64,000 bases of DNA. It comes from Monoplex corrugatus. Its lineage: Eukaryota; Mollusca; Gastropoda; Littorinimorpha; Ranellidae. Positions 58,401 to 64,000 of this stretch are shown here, piece by piece. Both the position numbers and the translations under genes were made by a program. Under the pieces are notes generated by a model. That model did no database searches, had not been told where the DNA came from, and saw nothing but the letters and a program-made list of their open reading frames with translations. The DNA lies in assembly GCA_030674185.1 (NCBI GenBank), contig JAPXFY010000021.1, forward strand, positions 72,739,721 to 72,803,720, in the 5' to 3' direction. Within the stretch, counting starts at the first letter, position 1. Each line of letters starts with the position of its first letter.

Positions 58401-61400
58401 AAAATGTACTGTAAGACAGTGGTGTAAACTTAGGGGAGCCAACTTGTCAGTGGGTACTAACTGTTTTTATTTTAACTGCTCTTTTGTAAAAATTTCCTAG
58501 AAAAGTATACATTAGAAAGGAGAAATGCTGAACTGCACAATGAAAGTAAAATAAATGCCAGTTTGCAGGAGAAGATGAAATTACAGAGTGTTAGATGATA
58601 AACACATCCCCGCATGTGTGATGAGAAGTACAGTGTAAATAAACCAAACTGAACGACAGCCCGTATTCCATCAACAACTGATGTGATAAAAATACCCCTC
58701 ATCATATGCTCAAACCTCTTTTGTTCATGTAGAAGCAAAAACAAAACCATATTTCCCTCATAAACATCGCTCAGGTCCAGTCAACAACAGTCCCAACTTG
58801 TCAACCTCACAGTCAGTCCCAGTCTCACTCTTTTTGTACAAAGACTTGTAGAAATCGATCAAAGAACAGCAAAATGGTGATTGTGTGAAAGGAAGAAGAC
58901 AGAGGCTATGCAAAAGAAACCTTCTGATTGGTCAGTATGTATTTGCTTTATAGATTGGACAGTACTCGGCGGGACACACGAATGAAGCCACGATCGTGGC
59001 TCATCGTGTTTGGACGGTAAAGCCACGATGGTGGCTCATTGGGCTACGTGGGTTAAGTGCAGGCATGGACATTGTACTCTTGTTCTGTTTTCTTTAAAGT
59101 TGCTGAAAAACTGCGTTGTTTTGTATTTTGTGTGTTTGTATTTTGACAGCTGGAAACAATACAGGAAACATACATGTAATATATCTCATACATGCACATG
59201 TACTAACACATGCACATATGTACATCATACATAGGTACATAGAGACATGTATGCGTGGAAGCATACATATAGACATATATTCATACAAACTTAGGATACA
59301 TATGCGCATATTGAACAATCATGCATACACACATGTTGGTATTTTTATGCATAAGGGTACATACATCTATGCGTACCAATTCTGCTCACAAACACGTACG
59401 TACGTACATGCACACACATGCATGCATATTAGAAGTTATGCGTGTCATACATATTTGACTAATACATTTATTGCAAGTAGAGCACAGATCTTAAGAGAAA
59501 TTACCTAAACAATACAGTCACAATGTTTGCCGAAAAACAATATTTAATAGAAATTAGCTATACGATACAGCCATTGTGATTGCCTAAAGAAAGTGTTTAA
59601 TAGAAATCAGCTATACACTACAGCCATCGTGATTGCTAAAAAAAGAATAGCGTTTAATAGAAATTAGCGATACAGTTGACTATACTGTCATGGTGTTAGC
59701 TGAAAAACAGTGTTTGATAGAAAGGAGCTGTACAGAAAATAATAATAGTGTTACTATGTTAGTCATTGTTGGCTGCATTAGAACGATTGTATACTGACTG
59801 TGTGTTGCCACTGTTGCAGAGAAGTACACTACTCCTGGCAAGTCACAAACTCCTGGGATGGCCTGTCATTGGTAAGTGTACAACATGTTGCTACCTATCG
59901 CAGCTGATATTGATGTTGTTACTCATGCTGTGCTGTGACATCTTTCGCTGTTTTTGGCAAATTAGGGTCTAGTAGTTTACCTTTGCTTTCTGGAAGCACA
60001 GTGCACATATTGCATGAAGATCCTGACCGAAGAAATCATCTGCTCACGACTGTGAAGACAGAAACTGGTTCCAAAGATTCTGATTTCATCCATCTTCTGC
60101 TGCCAGGATTTCACAAGAACCCTGTTAGTTTGCCATGTTTCAGGGTGACCCAGGTCAGCCTTCACAGCTAGTGTAGCACTCTAGTGACTTAGCAGTTAGT
60201 TTGCCAGGTTTCAGGGTGACCCAGGTCAGCCTTCACAGCTAGTGTAGCACTCTAGTGACTTAGCAGTTAGTTTGCCATGTTTCAGGGTGACCCAGGTCAG
60301 CCTTCACAGCTAACATAGCACTCTAGTGACCTAGCAGTTAGTTTGCCAGGTTTCAGGGTGACCCAGGTCAGCCTTCACAGCTAACATAGCACTCTAGTGA
60401 CCTAGCAGTTAGTTTGCCAGGTTTCAGGGTGACCCAGGTCAGCCTTCACAGCTAACATAGCACTCTAGTGACCTAGCAATTAGTTTGCCAGGTTTCAGGG
60501 TGACCCAGGTCAGCCTTCACAGCTAACATAGCACTCTAGTGACCTAGCAGTTAGTTTGCCAGGTTTCAGGGTGACCCAGGTCAGCCTTCACAGCTAACAT
60601 AGCACTCTAGTGACCTAGTTGTCCCTTACTTCACCACCCACCTCCTATATGTGAACACCATCACCAACATCAGTAGTGGGAATGTCTGTGAAATAGCACA
60701 GAAAAGTCATGACTGGAGTAAATGGAAGAGAGTTGTTATGATGTCTGCTGTGGCTGCCACCATCCAACTTGATGATGCTGACGGGTAATGGGTGACTTAT
60801 GCTGATTATATTACCATGTAGTATTTTGATGCCCAAGTCAAGTGGGTAAGACTTCATTTTCCAAATGGGTAGTTAGGGGTTTGATTCTGCTGGGTACCTC
60901 CTGCCTGGTGGGAAAGTGTGGAGATTTTTATGATCTCCCAGGTGAACACAGTGCAGACCTGTTAATATGTAAATCCTGTTGTGTATATGCACGCAGAGCG
61001 TCAAATATGCATGCCAAAGGTCCTGTAAATCATGTCAGTATTTGGTGGCTTATAGAAATTGTGAAAACACACAACATTCAGTCCATCACAAGTGAACTGT
61101 GCAGACTGTGCAGCAACATTCTGCCTGCACAGTGTAAGCAGAACAAGTTGTGTCTGTTGGTCTGTCTGCCTGTTCCTCTGACGTCTCATCTCATTGTTTC
61201 TCTCTGACTCTTTGTCGCCCTCCACAGGAATAAACAACAGCAACTTGTTTTTCTCATGCTGTAACATTTTGAACTAGCACAGGCTTCACAAACAATAACA
61301 AAAAGAAAAATGCAAAACAAAAACAAAAAACAAAAAATCCAGAAAAGTCTCCTTAACCCTTTCACTCCCGCACTCCGGTCACCAGCATCCTGCATTGCCA

Positions 61401-62322
61401 ACCATGTTAGCAAAGCAAAAACTTAACCCTTTGATTCCCTCACCCTATCCACCAGCTTCCTGCAGGATGAGGGAATCAAAGGGTTAAGTTTTTGTAGTTG
61501 GTAGATAGGGTGCAGGAGTCAAAGGGTTAATTGTATTGACATATAGATCTTCATAGACTGGAAGTGTTCAAGTTGATTGTGACTTGTTGCAGAACAACCC
61601 AGACGCCATGATGACAGAGCCTCATAGACGACCACGATCGTTCAGTGAGTCTTTGCACGTCATGACTTCTACCAACCTTCTGTGTGGGTCACCCTCACCA
61701 CCCACACGCATTGTCAAAGTAAGTTTACTTTCCACATTTATTTGATATTTTCTGTGTTGTTATGTGTGTGTGTTATGTACTTATAAAAATCAAATAAAAA
61801 ATAAATTTAAAATGACTAAGTTCACTCTCCATTCTGAATTTTCGCCATCTTCTATGTGATATTGGGCATGTATTCGCTCACTAGTTCACAGGATCTTCAG
61901 AGTAGGTTCTGTGTGCATCTGCCAGGCTCACTCTCTCTGAAAGTCATACTTGCACATGCTTACGCTCACTTTCTCTCTCTCTCACTGGCATTGTCAGAGG
62001 GAATTCTGTGTGCATTTGCCAGGCACACACCCCATCTTATCCTCTTGATTGAGAACACATACATACGTACATGTGTGCATTCACATAGATGTGTAAACAG
62101 ATATATTGAAGGTTTTTGAATACATTTCTAGTTTTTGTTTGTTTCAACTTACAATTCTTCAGGGTTTTTTGTTTGTTTGTTTGTTTTTATTTTGTTTTAA
62201 TAACTGTTGATTTCTGTTTTATGTTTACAGCAATGCTTCTCGCCCTCGATGCGAGCCCCAGTGAAAAACACAACGTTCACACCCAGCCCTAGTCCTAGTC
62301 CTACACGCAAAAGTTTCATCAG
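48335..62322 (+). CDS. PABIR: PABIR/FAM122 family PP2A-B55 inhibitor, 5' part (spliced, continues past window)
   Basis: Six exons (48335-48482, 56180-56264, 58103-58194, 59820-59871, 61593-61718, 62231-62322) give about 198 residues. They follow the order of the FAM122 family: KRSNSAPM (the RSNSAP phosphosite region), a basic RLRRLSSSN segment, RVNQIKHEENNITDRETAHE (the short-motif/helix region through which human FAM122A binds and inhibits PP2A-B55), NSWDGLSL, and KQCFSPSMRAP with SPSPSPTRKSF. Vertebrate members have a little under 300 residues, so the C-terminal third lies beyond the window. Splice phases agree at every junction. Family members act in nucleus and cytoplasm on PP2A holoenzymes during the cell cycle (known from vertebrates; inferred here). 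Exon 1 contains a one-base frame break near 48411-48416. No other gene overlaps on this strand. Confidence 0.9.
48500..48760. repeat. PABIR: GT and GC/GT microsatellites at the start of PABIR intron 1
   Basis: GT runs at 48512-48570 and a (GC)n-(GT)n block at 48660-48758. A C homopolymer of about 28 bases lies at 49166-49194. Confidence 0.9.
48761..49550. other. PABIR intron 1, no gene seen
   Basis: A possible acceptor at 48867 opens a short frame ending at TAG 48926, but it does not fit PABIR phase or sequence. Otherwise featureless. Confidence 0.5.
49550..52795 (+). mobile_element. L2/CR1-like LINE, endonuclease plus reverse transcriptase, disabled
   Basis: The C-terminal half of an endonuclease domain (ILGDFNFH near 49793, QPTHKRGNILDWA, GLSDHDALDC near 50000) is followed by the reverse transcriptase: PLLKKPGLDPNELKHYRPVS (50860), ALLDLSAAFDTLDH (51098), GVPQGSVLGPVLF (51283), the catalytic YADD (51379), LVTSRLDYCNSILAGLP and LHWLPVSYRCQYKIYT. 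The reading frame breaks near 50265, 51066 and 52160, so it is inactive. The 3' UTR holds TATA/TGTG microsatellites, a palindromic insertion and an end of AGCGCTATATAAAAGCAATT plus TTATTATTATG at about 52760-52795. The endonuclease N-terminus is missing. It lies in PABIR intron 1, same strand. Confidence 0.9.
52475..52633. mobile_element. Palindromic insertion in the LINE 3' UTR
   Basis: Two 53-bp perfect inverted arms (52504-52556 and 52570-52622; GCTACCAATTTTGAAGAACA and complement) with a 13-base loop. The inserted block is bordered by a 13-bp direct repeat ATATATTAACATA (52462-52474 and 52621-52633). Confidence 0.7.
52796..54270. other. PABIR intron 1, weak coding-like debris
   Basis: At 53030-53245 one plus frame reads SVSSSDLYDLLSSDV, GTYPECMHGCANPRK and SRDCTSDQYCQGKK before a stop, and 53700-53890 is Arg/Glu-rich with stops. 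These resemble decayed transposon coding sequence, but I cannot name a family. Confidence 0.3.
54270..54640 (+). repeat. Intronic duplicated segment, copy 1
   Basis: Shares CTGCACTAGAAATTT, TTTCTGCCTTG, GGTCCATTCAC and ATTGGGTACAT with 56495-56870 at moderate identity, in the same order. An old local duplication or an unnamed dispersed repeat. Confidence 0.45.
54800..55145 (-). mobile_element. SINE family S3 copy, complete in outline
   Basis: Minus strand: tRNA-like head (GGCTGGCTCTCTACATTAGA, then B box GAGTTCAATCCC at about 55090), one satellite-equivalent unit (GGCCTATTTGCTGCTCATCT, TAATTCTCGAATTGTTCTGA), CAGCTTAGCGTTTCAC, the GCAAGGTCTTG-type body, and GAGCGCATATGGACTTGTCT to the end. 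A (GAT)n stretch adjoins at 54745-54795 as its tail. Confidence 0.75.
55265..55470. repeat. (CA)n microsatellite
   Basis: About 200 bp of CA with CACCACAC and CACTAC interruptions. Confidence 0.95.
55685..56025 (+). mobile_element. SINE family S3 copy, plus orientation
   Basis: A tRNA-like head (TTTCAGTTGGTTAGAGTAG as A box, GTTGTGGGTTCACAG as B box) is followed by TTTGATTCCAGCCTGC, GGTCTGTTTGCTGCTAGTTG, TGTCAACTTGGTGTTTCAC, CTCAAGGAGTTTGCC and GAATTGCTCTTGAACAAACT. The open frame across it is SINE sequence, not an exon. Confidence 0.7.
56180..56264 (+). CDS. PABIR: PABIR exon 2
   Basis: Acceptor TTCCCTTCTCTTCACAG, donor GTAAGT. One base plus 28 codons: SSSFKTADSSRLRRLSSSNM and GIHAAAS. The basic RxRRxS segment corresponds in position to the RRNST segment of vertebrate members. 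A 57-bp tandem repeat starts right after the donor. Confidence 0.8.
56278..56508. repeat. 57-bp tandem array (4 copies)
   Basis: Unit GTCATGATTTGATGGTATTG plus ACTTAAATGTCTCTCAAAAT and TCTGTGCTAGATATTGG, starting 13 bp after PABIR exon 2. Confidence 0.95.
56495..56870 (+). repeat. Intronic duplicated segment, copy 2
   Basis: See 54270-54640. It begins at CTAGAAATTTCCTCTAACTC and ends around AGGGGCATATGC. Confidence 0.45.
56871..58100. other. PABIR intron 2, no gene seen
   Basis: Contains a small ATCATC/AATGAT direct repeat (57020-57075) and a (CAAAA)n run (57675-57750). At 57533 a second acceptor TTTCTTTTCAGGGACAG resembles that of exon 3 and opens 31 codons before TAA, with no donor. Confidence 0.5.
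58103..58194 (+). CDS. PABIR: PABIR exon 3 (B55-binding motif)
   Basis: Acceptor CTTTGTGTTCAG, donor GTAAGT. Encodes GQLPMPKTTDRVNQIKHEEN and NITDRETAHEK. The RVNQIK and RETAHE blocks match the conserved helix of FAM122 proteins, the strongest single identification in the window. Confidence 0.9.
58195..59819. other. PABIR intron 3, repeats only
   Basis: Palindrome AGCCACGATCGTGGCT at 58986-59001 is followed by AGCCACGATGGTGGCT (59022). An ACAT-rich tract lies at 59160-59450. A worn tandem repeat of about 60-65 bp (TTTAATAGAAATTAGC.. units) occupies 59510-59760. Confidence 0.55.
59820..59871 (+). CDS. PABIR: PABIR exon 4
   Basis: A 52-bp exon between acceptor CACTGTTGCAG and donor GTAAGTG. 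It encodes (K)EVHYSWQVTNSWDGLSL, aligning with the EVQTAMQISxSWxxSxSLSD stretch of vertebrate members. Confidence 0.85.
59872..60117. other. PABIR intron 4, short coding-like frame
   Basis: A plus frame from 59935 reads STVHILHEDPDRRNHLLTTV and GSKDSDFIHLLLPGFHKNP before running into the 71-bp array. No splice sites support it; possibly a decayed element. Confidence 0.3.
60120..60620. repeat. 71-bp tandem array (7 copies)
   Basis: Unit CAGTTAGTTTGCCAGGTTTC, AGGGTGACCCAGGTCAGCCT, TCACAGCTAACATAGCACTC, TAGTGACCTAG. The first two units carry GTGTAGC and ACTTAG variants. Confidence 0.95.
60835..61160 (+). mobile_element. SINE family S1 copy
   Basis: Head with B-box-like AGGGGTTTGATTCTGC, then GGAGATTTTTATGATCTCCC, CAGTGCAGACCTG, GTATATGCACGCAGAGCGTC, the diverged core GCATGCCAAAGGTCCTG (61009-61025) and CTGCCTGCACAGTGTAAGCA. 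Confidence 0.7.
61353..61530. mobile_element. piggyBac-type MITE
   Basis: Bordered by TTAACCCTTTCACTCCCGC and GCAGGAGTCAAAGGGTTAA. An inner second pair (TTAACCCTTTGATTCCCTCA at 61423 and GAGGGAATCAAAGGGTTAA at about 61469) makes it a nested or duplicated element. Confidence 0.7.
61593..61718 (+). CDS. PABIR: PABIR exon 5
   Basis: Acceptor GACTTGTTGCAG, donor GTAAGT; 42 codons, phase 0. Ser/Pro-rich: RRPRSFSESLHVM and GSPSPPTRIVK, the latter leading into the KQCFSPS motif across the junction. Confidence 0.85.
62231..62322 (+). CDS. PABIR: PABIR exon 6 (last in window)
   Basis: Acceptor TTATGTTTACAG, donor GTAAAT. Encodes QCFSPSMRAPVKNTTFTPSP and SPSPTRKSFIR, the signature central segment of the family. 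It ends two bases into a codon; no matching next exon (expected RRSQSPI-like) is visible before 64000. Confidence 0.85.
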
Positions 62323-62639
62323 GTAAATGATCTGTCTGTCTGTCTCTCTCTGTCTCCCCGCCCTCTCTCTTTAAGCACAGACTTGTGATCATTTGGATCT
62401 GTTTCCATCCCACGGCATCTGCAGCACTGGTGCAAATGGATTTTTTTTTCTCTCGAACTTGTTTTTGCTCATTTTAGTAAAAGAATGTTGTACATGTATT
62501 ATTTGCAAAGCATAGTTACAATAACATAACAGGATTTAAACTTCAACATGTATTTGAAAGTCATCAAGTATTTTTACAGGAGACAACTTATGAAGTGCCA
62601 TCATTTTGCTAAAAATTAAACGTACACAGATATGTTAAA

Positions 62640-62955
62640 GGACATAAACAGTTTTTACCCCTTACTGCCACGTCAGACAAGACAGCTTGTTGGCAGAGTT
62701 GTGTACGCATAGCTGCCATCACCAGTAGTGTTAATAGTTCAGATATACAAGATATATTATGCGTGTTGTTTCCACCAGTGATTAGTATGACGGCAAAGGG
62801 TTAATAGTTCAAATATATAAGATACACCATGCGTGTTGTTTTCACCAGTGGTCAGTACGACGGCAAAGGGTTAATAATTCAGATATACAAGATATACCAT
62901 GCCTGTTGTTTCCACCAGTGGTCAGTACGATGGCAAAGGGTTAATAATTCAGATA
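62640..62955. repeat. 70-bp tandem repeat (3-4 copies) with piggyBac-type ends
   Basis: Each unit ends ACGGCAAAGGGTTAATA and contains TTCAGATATACAAGATATAC and GTGTTGTTTCCACCAGTG. The left flank ACCCCTTACTGCCACGTC is an imperfect inverse of the repeated end, so the array appears to consist of the right terminus of a TTAA-type element. Confidence 0.6.
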
Positions 62956-63143
62956 TGATGCCATCTCAAAAGGTGACATACAAAATGTGACATCACACCT
63001 AAAAATACAACTCTATCTAAAATGAACAATCTTAGAGTCATTTGATTGCTTGAGCTCTGGAGAATTGAGGACAGTAAGTGAAAAGATAGTCGGATGATTA
63101 GAAGTTGCATTTTTGCATGACCTTTTGTGCAGCAGTGTACATT

Positions 63144-63328
63144 GTCGTATGTGACAGCAGACAAAGTGTGAGCGCTGAAAACATCACATAAAAGCAGAAG
63201 AAGTAGAAACCTGCACATTACCAAAGAAATTAATCAAAATGTCTGCAAAATCAGATATTTGCATATAATTAATTCAACCATGGATTTTCTGAAATTAAAA
63301 AAAAACTTTGTCTGCCGTCACATACGAC
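63144..63328. mobile_element. 185-bp MITE with 23-bp inverted termini
   Basis: GTCGTATGTGACAGCAGACA (63144-63166, 23 bp in full) and the complementary end at 63306-63328 differ at one position. The terminus alone recurs at 63484, 63655 and 63687, the last two as a 32-bp tandem pair. Confidence 0.65.
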
Positions 63329-64000
63329 ACAGAGAAAGGAGAAGCAGTTTACATAAAGAAGACACAAGCAACACATGTACTCTAAGTTCAACATAGATTT
63401 ATTAGAGTCATTATCATTATTGTATTGAACATATTCAGATCTCATATTTTTAAGTTTCAAGTTACAAAGCAGGAGAGGTTCATGTCGTATGTGACATTTA
63501 TACCAGAGACCAAGCACACAAACTATTTAAAGGCAGTGTGGGTGACCAAAATCATTTGCAAACAACTGGGTCAAACTGAAACAAACATAATGAGCAAATG
63601 GTCATGACAATCAACATCAAAAGCCTTCAACTATTTCTCAGATCAGATTTTTCAGTCGTATGTGACGGTGTCTGAAGACAAAGTCAGTCGTATGTGACGG
63701 TGTCTGAAGACAAAGTGAATTCAATAAAATGTTTTAAGTTCACAACACCACATGATATATTGTCTGTACCATTAACTAGCTTAACAGAAAACTTCACTAC
63801 CAACAGTATATATGATTTAAGTTAATTTTGTTCATTTTTAACATAGATTATGAAAATTATAACAAGCTTCATCAGCTGTAATGCAACAAAATTGAGAAAC
63901 TATTGCACAAATTAAAAACAAAAATCAGCATAATCAGTTAAAGACATAAAATACACTGACTTTTATCAATGGCATTTGTATTCAACACCAACAAACTCCA
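63329..64000. other. PABIR intron 6, no exon seen
   Basis: AT-rich, with the extra MITE ends noted above. No splice-bounded frame continues PABIR here. Confidence 0.5.

Overview
This is a eukaryotic, almost certainly invertebrate-animal window, most likely from a gastropod mollusc. The evidence is small exons with GT..AG borders separated by kilobase introns, a metazoan-specific gene (PABIR/FAM122), several families of tRNA-derived SINEs and 5'-truncated LINEs, and unusually dense microsatellites and minisatellites. The metazoan call is firm; the mollusc call rests on the style of the dispersed repeats and is inference. No prokaryotic gene, rRNA, functional tRNA or CRISPR array is visible. 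By eye, tandem arrays and transposable elements make up well over half of the sequence. LAYOUT. (1) 989-4671, minus: a large repeat-rich terminal exon ('exon A') with a 66-bp coding minisatellite and a Cys-rich repeat of about 20 residues. (2) 5283-9600: one SINE whose internal 53-bp segment has been amplified to about 51 units, later interrupted by a LINE. (3) 9600-17258: SINE, microsatellites, 41-bp and 31-bp arrays, MITEs and a non-LTR element. (4) 17259-40381, minus: four well-bordered exons of one gene of unknown function. Its last exon, 'exon B', is a paralogue of exon A. The introns hold arrays of 89, 47 (SINE-derived), 37, 36, 39 and again 47 bp, plus four more RTE-like insertions. (5) 40400-46850: SINEs, a 17-bp array, and a degenerate LINE containing a younger L2/CR1-like copy. 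(6) 48335 to beyond the window end, plus: the 5' part of a PABIR/FAM122 gene in six exons, with an L2/CR1-like LINE in intron 1. GENES. The plus-strand gene encodes the inhibitor of PP2A-B55 phosphatase: the RSNSAP phosphosite, the RVNQIKHEE / DRETAHE helix region and the KQCFSPS / SPSPSPTRK segments appear in the right order with consistent splice phases. The minus-strand gene has four exons whose phases all match, a coiled-coil/charged composition and two candidate terminal exons; I do not recognise it. THEME. At least two, perhaps four, tandem arrays can be traced to a segment inside a recognisable transposable element, with the unexpanded relative present elsewhere in the same window. This direct record of satellite birth from SINEs is the most interesting signal here. 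Single-base indels inside otherwise good coding sequence suggest residual long-read assembly errors, so frameshifts should be read with caution.
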